Positions 43,969 to 52,031 of a stretch of 64,000 nt of DNA are shown piece by piece. The stretch's first letter is position 1. Every line of letters begins with the position of its first letter. Both the position numbers and the translations under genes were made by a program. The notes under the pieces are model-generated. The model worked only from the letters and a program-made list of their open reading frames with translations, was not told the DNA's origin and made no database searches. This DNA is from Melaminivora suipulveris (GTDB taxonomy: Bacteria > Pseudomonadota > Gammaproteobacteria > Burkholderiales > Burkholderiaceae_C): NCBI RefSeq assembly GCF_003008575.1, contig NZ_CP027667.1, forward strand, positions 62,001-126,000, read 5' to 3'.

Positions 43969-44886
43969 TCAAGGCTGCTGGTAGGACTCCAGCGGCTTGT
44001 CGTTGGGGTTGGCGAACAACTGGCGCAGGGTAGCGCCCAGCGGCAGGTTCAGGCTCACATTCTTGGGCGGAATGGGCTCGACGAACCACTTGGTATAGAG
44101 CTTTTCCATCTCGCCCGACTGCATCAGGCGCTTGATGGAGCCGTCCACCGCAGCCTTGAAGGCGGGATCGTCCTTGCGAAACAGCAGCGCGATGGGTTCC
44201 GCGCCCAGCGGCTCGCCGACGATGCGGTAGGCGCCTGGGTCCTTGGAGTTGGCGATGACGCCGGCCAGGATGTTGTCGTCCAGCACGAAAGCGTCGACGC
44301 GGCCCGATTCGAGAAGCATGAAGCTCTCGTGGTGGTCCTTGCCCAGCACCGTCTTGATGGGGGACCCCACCACACGCTCCTGCTTGCGCAGCAACTGCAC
44401 CGCCGTGGTGCCGGTGGAGGCGGCCACCGTGCGCCCGCCCAGCTGGCTGATGGATTTGAGGTCCGAGTCGCTGCGCACCGCCATGCGCACCTCGCTCACG
44501 TAGCTGGTCACGGCGAAGGCCACCTGCTGCTGGCGCGCCAGGTTGTTGGTGGTGGGGCCGCAGCCGATGTCCACCGTGCCGTTGCTTACCAGGGGCATGG
44601 TGCTTTGCGCGGTGATGGCCATGTACTCCAGCTTGGCGGCGGGCGCGATGTCTTTCAGCACCCGCTCGCACAGCTCGACGTGGTAGCCGACGTACTTGTC
44701 GTTGGCGCCCAGCGCGTAGGCCATGGGCGGCGAGGTCTCGCGCACGCCCAGCACCACCTTGCCGCTGGATTTGATCTTGTCGAAGGTGCTGGACGGCGCC
44801 TGGGCCTGCGCCGGCGCCACCGCCGCGCACAGCAGCGCCAGAGCCGCGCCGGGGACGGCGGCCAGGGTCTTGTGCCAGAGGGTCAT
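43969..44886 (-). CDS. Polar amino acid ABC binding protein (GltI-like)
   Basis: Family 3 periplasmic binding protein of 305 residues. A signal peptide ends near AQAQA (about 29). The mature part has DKIKSSGKVVLGVRETSPPM, GYHVELCERVLKDIAP, the ligand-site VDIGCGPTTNNLARQQQVAF (about 105-124) and RVDAFVLDDNILAGVIANSK. These blocks are those of glutamate/aspartate receptors (GltI). There is no permease or ATPase next to it. A strong AAGGAGACC site precedes ATG 44886. The divergent LysR gene 219 bases away could control it. Confidence 0.9.
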   Translation of the reverse strand: MTLWHKTLAAVPGAALALLCAAVAPAQAQAPSSTFDKIKSSGKVVLGVRETSPPMAYALGANDKYVGYHVELCERVLKDIAPAAKLEYMAITAQSTMPLVSNGTVDIGCGPTTNNLARQQQVAFAVTSYVSEVRMAVRSDSDLKSISQLGGRTVAASTGTTAVQLLRKQERVVGSPIKTVLGKDHHESFMLLESGRVDAFVLDDNILAGVIANSKDPGAYRIVGEPLGAEPIALLFRKDDPAFKAAVDGSIKRLMQSGEMEKLYTKWFVEPIPPKNVSLNLPLGATLRQLFANPNDKPLESYQQP

Positions 44887-45105
44887 GGTCGGTCTCCTTG
44901 GATGTGGATTGTTGTTTCTGCCTTGCAGCGCGCACTATCGCCCGGCCGGGCGCGGGTGGATAGCGACAATGCGGAACGACTTGATGCTGGACGCGAATGA
45001 AGTGCCGCACAATCACCGCCTGCAGGCCGGGTTTTGCCGGGCTTGACACACGAGGGGCAGGCCAGGGCGCACAGGTCGCCCGTGCCGCCGTCATTCCCCG
45101 ATCGC

Positions 45106-46020
45106 ATGAACAGCTTTCGCAAGACCTTCCTGCCGCCCATCACCGATCTGCTGGCCTTCGAGGCCGCGGCGCGGCACGCCAGCATCTCACGCGCGGCGCA
45201 TGAGTTGCACCTGACGCAAAGCGCCGTCTCGCGGCAGATCCGCCAGCTGGAGCGGCAGCTGGGCATGGCGCTGTTTCACCGCGTACGCCAGCGCATCGTG
45301 CTGACCGACGCCGGCCGCGTCTACGCCGCCGACGTGCGCGCCGTGCTGCAGCAGCTGTCGGCCGGCACGCAAAAGGCCATGGCGTTCTCGCACGCCGGCG
45401 GGCTGCTGAACCTGGCCGTGCTGCCCACGCTGGGCACGCGCTGGCTGGTGCCGCGCCTGGGCGCGTTTCAGGCCCGGCACCCGGATGCGACGGTGAACCT
45501 GGCGGCGCGCTCCGAGCCGTTCGACTTCGCCGGCACGCCGTTCGACGCCGCCATCCATTTCGGCGCGCCGACCTGGGCCGGCGCGGTGTGCGAGTTCCTG
45601 ATGCATGAGCAGGCCGTTGCCGTGGCCAGCCCGGCGTTTTGTGCCGCGCACGCGGTGCAGCAACCTCAGGACCTGACGCGCGTGGTGCTGCTGCAGCAGA
45701 GCACGCGGCCGGCGCAGTGGGCCGAATGGTTCGAGCAGGTGGGCGTGGAGACCAACGTGGCGCTGCGCGGCCCGCGGCTGGAGCACTTTTCCATGATCGC
45801 CCAGGCGGCAGCGTGCGGGCAGGGCGCGGCGCTGCTGCCGCGCTTCCTGATCGAGCAGGAGCTGGCGGACGGCAGCCTGGTCGAGCTGTTCCCGGATGCG
45901 CTGGTCAGCAGCGATGCGTACTATCTGGTCTATCCGGAGGCGCGGGCGCAGACGCCGCTGGTTCAGGCATTTCGCGACTGGCTGGTGCGTGAGTGCGCCG
46001 AGACGGGAGAGGCGCCTTGA
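45106..46020 (+). CDS. LysR-family regulator (GcvA-like)
   Basis: A 304-residue LysR-type regulator. The HTH is PITDLLAFEAAARHASISRA and LTQSAVSRQIRQLERQLGMA (about 10-55), the GcvA-type opening; the effector domain has LPTLGTRWLVPRLGAFQARH (about 102-121) and FDAAIHFGAPTWAGA. It is divergent from the GltI-like gene and its stop codon overlaps the cbiB start (TTGA), though its function is probably unrelated to B12. Confidence 0.88.
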   Translation: MNSFRKTFLPPITDLLAFEAAARHASISRAAHELHLTQSAVSRQIRQLERQLGMALFHRVRQRIVLTDAGRVYAADVRAVLQQLSAGTQKAMAFSHAGGLLNLAVLPTLGTRWLVPRLGAFQARHPDATVNLAARSEPFDFAGTPFDAAIHFGAPTWAGAVCEFLMHEQAVAVASPAFCAAHAVQQPQDLTRVVLLQQSTRPAQWAEWFEQVGVETNVALRGPRLEHFSMIAQAAACGQGAALLPRFLIEQELADGSLVELFPDALVSSDAYYLVYPEARAQTPLVQAFRDWLVRECAETGEAP

Positions 46021-47012
46021 ACGCGTGGCCGTTGCTTCCAGGCAGCCCAGGCACGGCGCTGCTGGCCGGCGCGGTGCTGATCGCGCTGGCCGTCGATGCA
46101 CTGTGGGGCGAGCCGCCGGCGCGCGTGCATCCCGTCGTCTGGATGGGGCGCGCTTTGGGCGCGTGCGGTGCGCGGCTGGCGCCACAACAGGCGCGCGATC
46201 GGGATTTGAAGGCTTTTTGGCTCTCAGCCGGCGTGTGGATTGCGCTGGGAGCTATTGTTTACATAGCATCGTGGGGCATCCAGACGCTGGCTCTTCGCCA
46301 CCTCCCGCTTTGGGCGGCAGCCGTACTGCTGGGTCTGGTGCTGAAACCCCTGCTGGCCTGGCGCATGCTCAAGCGCGAGGTGCTGGCGGTGCAAGCGGCG
46401 CTGGCGCAGTCACTGCCGGCCGGGCGCGATCGGCTGTCCTGGCTGGTCAGCCGCGATACGGCGCAGCTCGACGCCTTCCAGGTGCGCGAGAGCGCCATCG
46501 AAACCCTGGCGGAAAACCTCTGTGACTCGGTCATCGCGCCGCTGCTGTGGTTCGCCGTGCTGGGCCTGCCCGGCGCGGCGCTGTACCGCTTCGCCAACAC
46601 GGCGGACGCCATGTGGGGCTACCCCGGCTGGCGCGGCCAGGGCGCGGCGCGGCGGCATTGGCAATGGGCCGGCAAATGGGCCGCGCGCGCCGACGACGTG
46701 CTGAGCTGGCTGCCCGCGCGGCTGACTGCCGCGCTGTTGTGGCTGGCCGGCGGGCGGCGCGTATCGCTGGCGCAGTTGCGGCGCGATGCCAGGGGTACGC
46801 CTTCGCCCAACGGCGGCTGGCCCATGGGCGTCATGGCGCAACTGCTGGGCGTGCGGCTGGGCAAGCCCGGCGTCTATGTGCTGCATCCGGCAGGTGCGCC
46901 GCCGCGGGAGGGTGACGTGGCCCTGGCGGTGAGATTTGGGCAAAAAACGGTCTCAGCCGTGGTGCTTATTGCGCTGGTAGCTATGATTTTTGATGTTCTC
47001 GGAGGTGGCTGA
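46017..47012 (+). CDS. cbiB: Adenosylcobinamide-phosphate synthase
   Basis: CbiB/CobD joins aminopropanol phosphate to adenosylcobyric acid at the membrane. The protein of about 331 residues has ALAVDALWGEPPARVHPVVW with the conserved Asp/Pro-His block (about 22-41), LVSRDTAQLDAFQVRESAIE (about 141-160), SVIAPLLWFAVLGLPGAALY and ANTADAMWGYPG. Two interspersed repeats are fused in frame: one encodes LKAFWLSAGVWIALGAIVYI, a membrane helix, and the other the hydrophobic C terminus. The start is uncertain: TTG 46017 overlaps the LysR stop; a GTG at 45993 inside lysR is also possible. Confidence 0.9.
   Translation: MNAWPLLPGSPGTALLAGAVLIALAVDALWGEPPARVHPVVWMGRALGACGARLAPQQARDRDLKAFWLSAGVWIALGAIVYIASWGIQTLALRHLPLWAAAVLLGLVLKPLLAWRMLKREVLAVQAALAQSLPAGRDRLSWLVSRDTAQLDAFQVRESAIETLAENLCDSVIAPLLWFAVLGLPGAALYRFANTADAMWGYPGWRGQGAARRHWQWAGKWAARADDVLSWLPARLTAALLWLAGGRRVSLAQLRRDARGTPSPNGGWPMGVMAQLLGVRLGKPGVYVLHPAGAPPREGDVALAVRFGQKTVSAVVLIALVAMIFDVLGGG
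46205..46271. repeat. Interspersed repeat family A, copy 7, inside cbiB
   Basis: Inverted copy: on the minus strand, AACAATAGCTCCCAGCGCAA, TCCACACGCCGGCTGAGAGC, then CAAAAAGCC. Read on the plus strand it encodes a hydrophobic helix in CbiB without breaking the frame. Confidence 0.7.
46935..46993. repeat. Interspersed repeat family A, copy 8, at the end of cbiB
   Basis: Inverted copy: on the minus strand, AAAAATCATAGCTACCAGCG, CAATAAGCACCACGGCTGAG, ACCGTTTTTTGCCC. It encodes residues of the C-terminal hydrophobic segment VSAVVLIALVAMIF. Confidence 0.7.
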
Positions 47013-47014
47013 GC

Positions 47015-48181
47015 GTGACAGGGATGATCCACGGCGGGCCCGACGCGCTGGGCGTGCCGGCGCATGACTTCTCCACCAACGCCAACACCTGCGGTCCGTG
47101 TCCCGCTGCGCTGGCGGCGCTGGCGCAGGCGGATCGTTCGCGCTACCCCGATCCGGCCTATACCGATTTGACGCAGGCACTGGCGGATTTCCATGGTGTC
47201 GAGCCGAGCCGCATCGTGCTGGCTGCCAGCGCCAGCGAATTCATCCACCGCATCACCGCGTTCGCTGCGCGCAGCGGTGCGCGCCAGGCAGTCGTGCCGC
47301 GACATGGCTATGGCGACTATGCGCGGGCGGCGGGTCTGTGGGGATTGAGTTGCGCTGAAGTGCCCACAGAACCAGCGGACGCTGACCGGCTGTCACCCCT
47401 TCCCCCTCTGAGGGAAGGCAGGGATGGGGGCCGGCTGGTCCAGCACGCCGAGGCTGGAGAGGCGCAGCGCGGCCGGCCCCCACCCCAGCTCTCCCACAGA
47501 GCGGGAGGGGATGAAAACAACGCGCGGCTCACATTGCACTGGGCCTGCGAGCCAGCCAGCCCGCTGGGCACGCCCGATGCGGCACTCGACGGGTGGACCC
47601 ATCAAAGCACTGCGGAGCTGCGCATCGTCGATTGCGCCTACGCCCCGCTGCGCCTGCACGGCCAGCCACGCCGCCTGCCCGCAAACGCCTGGCAGATGTA
47701 CTCCCCCAACAAGGCCCTGGGCCTGACAGGCGTGCGCGCGGCCTACGCCATCGCGCCGCTGCACGCGCAGGCCAACGACACAGCGCAGCAACTGCGCGCG
47801 CTGGCCCCGTCCTGGCCCGTGGGCGCGGACGGAGTCGCCCTGCTCACCACCTGGACGGGGCAAGCCGTTCAGCGCTGGCTGTCCCACTCACTCATCACCC
47901 TGCGCGACTGGAAGGCGCAGCAAATCGCCCTGTCCCAGTCGCTGGGCTGGCATGTCGTGCCCGGCAGCCTGGCCAACTTCTTCACCGCCCGCCTGCCGCC
48001 CGATGCGCCCGCCGATCTGCTGCCCGCCTTGCGTGCCCATGGCATCAAGCTGCGCGACTGCAGTTCCTTCGGCCTGCCCGGCCACGTGCGCCTGGGCGTG
48101 CTGCCACCCGCATCGCAGCAAGCCCTGCGCACCGCCTGGCTGGCCGTGGGCGGCACACGCCAGGGCTACCATTGCGCATGA
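47015..48181 (+). CDS. cobD: L-threonine-O-3-phosphate decarboxylase with in-frame insertion
   Basis: PLP enzyme (CobD of Salmonella, CobC of Pseudomonas nomenclature) that makes aminopropanol phosphate, the CbiB substrate. GTG 47015 start, 388 residues: MIHGGPDALGVPAHDFSTNA at the front, VVPRHGYGDYARAAGLWG, IVDCAYAPLRLHGQPRRLPA and the PLP lysine in MYSPNKALGLTGVRAAYAIA (about 228-247). Between CAEVPTEPADAD and LTLHWACEPASPLG about 40 residues of unusual composition (PLPPLREGRDGG to RAGGDEN) come from a palindromic element at 47396-47510. The fold's catalytic blocks are intact; activity depends on this surface loop being tolerated. Confidence 0.9.
   Translation: MTGMIHGGPDALGVPAHDFSTNANTCGPCPAALAALAQADRSRYPDPAYTDLTQALADFHGVEPSRIVLAASASEFIHRITAFAARSGARQAVVPRHGYGDYARAAGLWGLSCAEVPTEPADADRLSPLPPLREGRDGGRLVQHAEAGEAQRGRPPPQLSHRAGGDENNARLTLHWACEPASPLGTPDAALDGWTHQSTAELRIVDCAYAPLRLHGQPRRLPANAWQMYSPNKALGLTGVRAAYAIAPLHAQANDTAQQLRALAPSWPVGADGVALLTTWTGQAVQRWLSHSLITLRDWKAQQIALSQSLGWHVVPGSLANFFTARLPPDAPADLLPALRAHGIKLRDCSSFGLPGHVRLGVLPPASQQALRTAWLAVGGTRQGYHCA
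47396..47510. repeat. REP/MITE-like palindrome inserted in cobD
   Basis: 115 bases whose ends are imperfect inverted repeats: CCCCTTCCCCCTCTGAGGGA with AGGCAGGGATGGGGGCCGGC on the left, and GCCGGCCCCCACCCCAGCTC with TCCCACAGAGCGGGAGGGG on the right. Such CCCTC/GAGGG elements are common between bacterial genes; here it is inside a coding frame and the frame stays open. Confidence 0.8.
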
Positions 48182-48984
48182 CCCCACCAACCGCCGACCT
48201 GCGCCGCATCGACGTGCGCCGCTACGTCACCCCGCTGCGCGAGGGCGGCTCCATGCCCGCCGTGGTCGAGGCCGATGACCTGGGCCTGTACGTGCTCAAG
48301 TTTCGCGGCGCCGGCCAGGGCGTGCGCGCGCTGATCGCCGAGATCATCTGCGCCGGCCTGGCGCGCGCGCTGGCCCTGCCCATGCCCGAGCTGGTGCTGG
48401 CGACGCTGGACGCGGAACTCGCCCGCACCGAGCCCGACCCCGAAATCCAGGACCTGATCCGCGCCAGCGACGGCCTGAACGTGGCAGTGGACTACCTGCC
48501 CGGCGCCGCCAACTTCGACCCCGCCGCCGACAGCGTGGACGAAGACTTCGCCTCGCGCCTGGTCTGGTTCGACGCGCTGGTCAGCAACGTCGATCGCACG
48601 GCGCGCAACACCAATTTGCTGGTCTGGCACGGCCGCCCCTGGCTGATCGACCATGGCGCCAGCCTGACCTTCCACCACGCCTGGCGCGGCGCCGTGGCCG
48701 ACCCGGCCAAGCCGTTCGCGCCGATCGCCGAGCACGTCCTGCTGCCGCGCGCCACGCAGTTGGCGCAGGTCGATGCGCCGCTGGCCGAGCGTTTGGACGG
48801 CAGCGTCCTGCAAACCGTGCTGGCAGCCGTGCCCGATGAGTTCCTCACCCTGGCCGCCGCGCAGATGGGCGAGACGCAGCTGGCCGATCCGGCGCACCAC
48901 CGCCAGGCCTATGTGCAGTATTTCCAGGCCCGCCTGGCCGAGCGCGGCCGCTGGCTGCAAGGGGCGATCGATGCGCGCGGTTGA
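48178..48984 (+). CDS. HipA-like kinase-fold protein
   Basis: 268 residues. RIDVRRYVTPLREGGSMPAV is followed by VLKFRGAGQGVRALIAEIIC, in which the Lys fits the ATP-binding lysine, and by the catalytic-loop-like FDALVSNVDRTARNTNLLVW (about 141-160) and WLIDHGASLTF (DxD/DHG-like metal site). This is the HipA_2 type, smaller than classic HipA and lacking its N-terminal subdomain. HipA phosphorylates tRNA synthetases; the role of this group is not known to me. ATGA overlap with cobD and a 14-base overlap with the next gene place it in the cob transcript. Confidence 0.75.
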   Translation: MTPPTADLRRIDVRRYVTPLREGGSMPAVVEADDLGLYVLKFRGAGQGVRALIAEIICAGLARALALPMPELVLATLDAELARTEPDPEIQDLIRASDGLNVAVDYLPGAANFDPAADSVDEDFASRLVWFDALVSNVDRTARNTNLLVWHGRPWLIDHGASLTFHHAWRGAVADPAKPFAPIAEHVLLPRATQLAQVDAPLAERLDGSVLQTVLAAVPDEFLTLAAAQMGETQLADPAHHRQAYVQYFQARLAERGRWLQGAIDARG

Positions 48985-49405
48985 GCTGTACGACTACGCC
49001 ATCGTGCGCGTGGTGCCGCGCGTGGAGCGTGAGGAATTCATCAATGCCGGCGCCATCGTCTCGTGCCAGCGCACGGGCTTTTTGCAGGCCGCCGTGGAGC
49101 TGGACGAGGACCGCCTGCTGGCGCTGGACCCCTGGGCCGACGTGCCGCTGGTGCGCCGCCATCTGGAGGTCATCGCCACCATCTGCGCCGGCAGCCCGCA
49201 GGGCGGGCCCATCGCCGCGCTGTCGGACCGCGCGCGCTTCCACTGGCTGACGGCGCGGCGCAGCAGCATCATCCAGACGTCTGCCGTGCACACCGGCCGC
49301 TGCGACGACCCGGCCGCGCTGCTGGAACATCTGATGCGCTGCATGGTGCGCCCCCTGCCGCGGCGCAGCCCGCCGGCCGCTGGCGATGGAGGCTGTAATA
49401 CATGA
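48971..49405 (+). CDS. DUF3037 protein
   Basis: 144 residues, starting YDYAIVRVVPRVEREEFINA (about 6-25), the opening of DUF3037 proteins, with GFLQAAVELDEDRLLALDPW and SDRARFHWLTARRSSIIQTS (about 86-105) and an ending LMRCMVRPLP. This family is regularly encoded next to HipA_2 kinases, and the two overlap here, so a protein pair is likely. No catalytic motif is visible. ATGA overlap with cobQ downstream. Confidence 0.8.
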   Translation: MRAVELYDYAIVRVVPRVEREEFINAGAIVSCQRTGFLQAAVELDEDRLLALDPWADVPLVRRHLEVIATICAGSPQGGPIAALSDRARFHWLTARRSSIIQTSAVHTGRCDDPAALLEHLMRCMVRPLPRRSPPAAGDGGCNT

Positions 49406-50862
49406 CCGCCCGCTGCATCATGGTGCTGGGCACCAGCTCTGGCGCCGGCAAGAGCTGGCTGGCCACCGCGCTGTGCCGCTGGTACGCCAACCAGGGCCTC
49501 AAGGTCGCGCCGTTCAAGGCGCAGAACATGAGCAACAACGCCCGCGTCGTCGCCACGCCCGCCGGCGAGTACGGCGAGATCGGCAGCGCCCAGTACTTCC
49601 AGGCACTGGCCGCGCGCGCCGTGCCCGATGTGCGCATGAACCCGCTGCTGCTCAAGCCCGAGGCCGACACGCGCAGCCAGGTCGTGCTGCTCGGCCAGGT
49701 CAGCCACGAGCTGTCGCAACTGCCCTGGCGCGAGCGCAGCCAGCGCGTGTGGCCGCAGATCGCCCAGGCGCTCGATGAACTGCGCGCCGAGAACGACGTG
49801 GTGGTCATCGAAGGTGCCGGCTCGCCCGCCGAGATCAATTTGTCCAGCAGCGACGTGGTCAACATGCGCGTGGCGCGCCACGCCGGCGCGCGCTGCCTGC
49901 TGGTGGCCGACATCGACCGCGGCGGCGCCTTCGCGCACCTGTACGGCACCTGGGCGCTGCTGCCCGAGGGCGAGCGCACGCTGATCCAGGGTTTCGTGCT
50001 CAACAAGTTCCGCGGCGACGCCAGCCTGCTGGCCCCCGCGCCCGAGTTGCTGCAAGAGCGCACCGGCGTGCCAGTGGTCGCCACCATCCCCATGCAATAT
50101 GGCCACGGCCTGCCCGAGGAAGATGGCCTGTACGAAGGCAGCCTGCGCGCGGCCCCAGGGGCAGGGCGCATCCACACGCGCGTGGCCATCGTGGCCTATC
50201 CGCGCGTGAGCAACCTGGACGAGTTCGCGCCGCTGCAATCCGCCGGCGGCGTTGCCGTGACCTGGGCACGCAGCCCGGCCGAGCTTGCGGGCTGCGACTG
50301 GGTCATCCTGCCCGGCAGCAAGGCCACCGCCGCCGACCTGTCCTGGCTGCGCGCGCAGGGGCTGGATGGGGCCATCGCAGCGCACGCCGCAGCCGGCGGG
50401 CGCGTGCTGGGCGTGTGCGGCGGGCTGCAGATGCTGGGCGAGGCGCTGATCGACACCGTGGGCGTGGACGGCAACGGCCCCGGCCTGGGCCTGCTGCCGC
50501 TGGTCACCAGCTTCGAGGCGAAGAAGACCGTGCGCAGCACGCGCGCGCGCTTTGGCGACGTGCAGGGTGCCTGGCAGGCGCTCGCGGGCGTCGAAGTCCT
50601 GGGCTACGAAATCCACCACGGCCAGACCGCCCAGCACCCGGCCATGGCCGCCAAGGGCGACGTGGCGCGCGAGCTGATCCCTGGCCTGGCCTGGCAGAAC
50701 CCGGCGGGCAACGTGCTGGGCGTGTACCTGCACGGCTTGCTGGAGAACGCCAGCGTGCTGCAGGCCCTGCTGGGCGGCAGCGCACAAACGCTGGACGCGG
50801 CCTTCGAGCGCATGGCCCAAGGCGTGGGGCAGTGGTTTGACCCCAGTTTTCTGAAAATTTGA
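49402..50862 (+). CDS. cobQ: Cobyric acid synthase
   Basis: CobQ/CbiP amidates side chains b, d, e and g of adenosylcobyrinate a,c-diamide. The 486-residue protein has the P-loop MVLGTSSGAGKSWLATALCR (about 5-24), APFKAQNMSNNARVVATPAG, VIEGAGSPAEINL, and a class I amidotransferase domain with WVILPGSKATAADLSWLR, GGRVLGVCGGLQMLGEAL with the catalytic Cys (about 340) and GVYLHGLLEN. Its 3' end overlaps an interspersed repeat. Confidence 0.96.
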   Translation: MTARCIMVLGTSSGAGKSWLATALCRWYANQGLKVAPFKAQNMSNNARVVATPAGEYGEIGSAQYFQALAARAVPDVRMNPLLLKPEADTRSQVVLLGQVSHELSQLPWRERSQRVWPQIAQALDELRAENDVVVIEGAGSPAEINLSSSDVVNMRVARHAGARCLLVADIDRGGAFAHLYGTWALLPEGERTLIQGFVLNKFRGDASLLAPAPELLQERTGVPVVATIPMQYGHGLPEEDGLYEGSLRAAPGAGRIHTRVAIVAYPRVSNLDEFAPLQSAGGVAVTWARSPAELAGCDWVILPGSKATAADLSWLRAQGLDGAIAAHAAAGGRVLGVCGGLQMLGEALIDTVGVDGNGPGLGLLPLVTSFEAKKTVRSTRARFGDVQGAWQALAGVEVLGYEIHHGQTAQHPAMAAKGDVARELIPGLAWQNPAGNVLGVYLHGLLENASVLQALLGGSAQTLDAAFERMAQGVGQWFDPSFLKI

Positions 50863-50924
50863 GCCAAATCAGCCCTCAGTCGGCGTGCTATAACGGTTTA
50901 TTGCTATCAATTAGAGAGTAAAAA
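50846..50924. repeat. Interspersed repeat family A, copy 9, cobQ-cobT junction
   Basis: Inverted copy spanning the cobQ stop and the whole gap up to the cobT ATG: on the minus strand CTAATTGATAGCAATAAACC, TTATAGCACGCCGACTGAGG, GCTGATTTGGCTCAAATTTT. The cobT ribosome-binding region (AGAGAG) is within it. Confidence 0.75.
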
Positions 50925-51955
50925 TGCTGCTCCCCGACATCCCGTCGATTGCCGACCCGGCCCTCACCACGCGCCTGCAGGCGCTGCTCGACAACAAGAC
51001 CAAGCCGCTCGGCTCCCTGGGCCGGCTGGAGCAGCTCGCGCTGCGCATCGGTCTGATCCTGGGCAGCGAGGCGCCGGTGCTGCACACGCCGCAAATGCTG
51101 GTCTGCGCGGCCGACCATGGCCTGGCGGCGCGCGGCGTCTCGGCCTACCCCAGCGACGTGACCTGGCAGATGGTGCACAACTTCGTCACCGGCGGCGCGG
51201 CGGTGAGCGTGCTGGCGCGCCAGCACGGCCTGGGCCTGACGGTGGTGGACTGCGGCGTGCGCCACGATTTCGCACCCTATCCCGGCCTGGTGGTGCGCAA
51301 GATCGCCCCCGGCACGCAGGACGCCAGCCGCGGCCCGGCCATGACGGCAGCGCAGTGTGAAAAAGCAATCGCCAACGGCCGCGAGGTGGTGTGCCTGCTG
51401 CCGGGCAACGCGCTGCTGCCGGGGGAGATGGGCATTGGCAACACCTCGGCCGCAGCGATGCTGCTGGCACGGCTGACGGACGCGGACGTGGCCGACTGCG
51501 CCGGCCCCGGCACCGGCCTGGATGCCCAAGGCATGGCGCGCAAGGTCGCCGTGCTGCGCGAGGCGCTGGCCGCCAATGCGGACGCCCGCTCGCCCCTGGA
51601 GGCGCTGGCCGCGCTGGGCGGCTTCGAGATCGCCACGCTGGTCGGCGCCGTGCTGCAGGCCGCGCACGAGCGGCGCGTGATCGTGGTCGACGGTTTCATC
51701 ACCAGCGCGGCGGTGCTGGTGGCGGCGCGGCTGGCGCCGGCCGTGCTGGAGCGCTGCGTGTTCGCGCACCGCTCGCACGAGCCGGGGCACGCGCGCATGT
51801 TGGCGGCTTTGGGCGCTGATCCCTTGCTGGATTTGAATCTGCGCCTGGGTGAAGGCTCCGGCGCGGCGCTGGCGTGGCCGCTGCTGGTATCGGCGTGCGC
51901 GATATTGCGCGAGATGGCGAGTTTTGAAACGGCTGGGGTTTCGAGCAGTCTTTGA
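50924..51955 (+). CDS. cobT: Nicotinate-nucleotide:DMB phosphoribosyltransferase
   Basis: CobT makes alpha-ribazole phosphate from dimethylbenzimidazole and nicotinate mononucleotide for the lower loop of B12. 343 residues: DNKTKPLGSLGRLEQLALRI (about 23-42), CAADHGLAARGVSAYPSDVT, LLPGNALLPGEMGIGNTSAA (about 166-185), VVDGFITSAAVLVAARL and the catalytic-Glu motif LRLGEGSGAALAWPLL near the end. The next step enzyme (cobS) does not follow; integron remains do. Confidence 0.96.
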   Translation: MLLPDIPSIADPALTTRLQALLDNKTKPLGSLGRLEQLALRIGLILGSEAPVLHTPQMLVCAADHGLAARGVSAYPSDVTWQMVHNFVTGGAAVSVLARQHGLGLTVVDCGVRHDFAPYPGLVVRKIAPGTQDASRGPAMTAAQCEKAIANGREVVCLLPGNALLPGEMGIGNTSAAAMLLARLTDADVADCAGPGTGLDAQGMARKVAVLREALAANADARSPLEALAALGGFEIATLVGAVLQAAHERRVIVVDGFITSAAVLVAARLAPAVLERCVFAHRSHEPGHARMLAALGADPLLDLNLRLGEGSGAALAWPLLVSACAILREMASFETAGVSSSL

Positions 51956-52031
51956 CTATTCTGTTGGGGTGGCGCCGCTCAAGTTGCTCACCCGTTTGCG
52001 CATCCGGCGGGGGAGCAACCGAGTGAGGCGG

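Noticed and set aside
47380..47530. cobD called as a pseudogene because of the odd loop
   Set aside because: The insertion keeps the frame, both flanks match the family and the stop overlaps the next start as in the rest of the operon.
51958..52031. A residual cobS gene between cobT and intI
   Set aside because: The ~75 bases give no CobS-like peptide in any frame.
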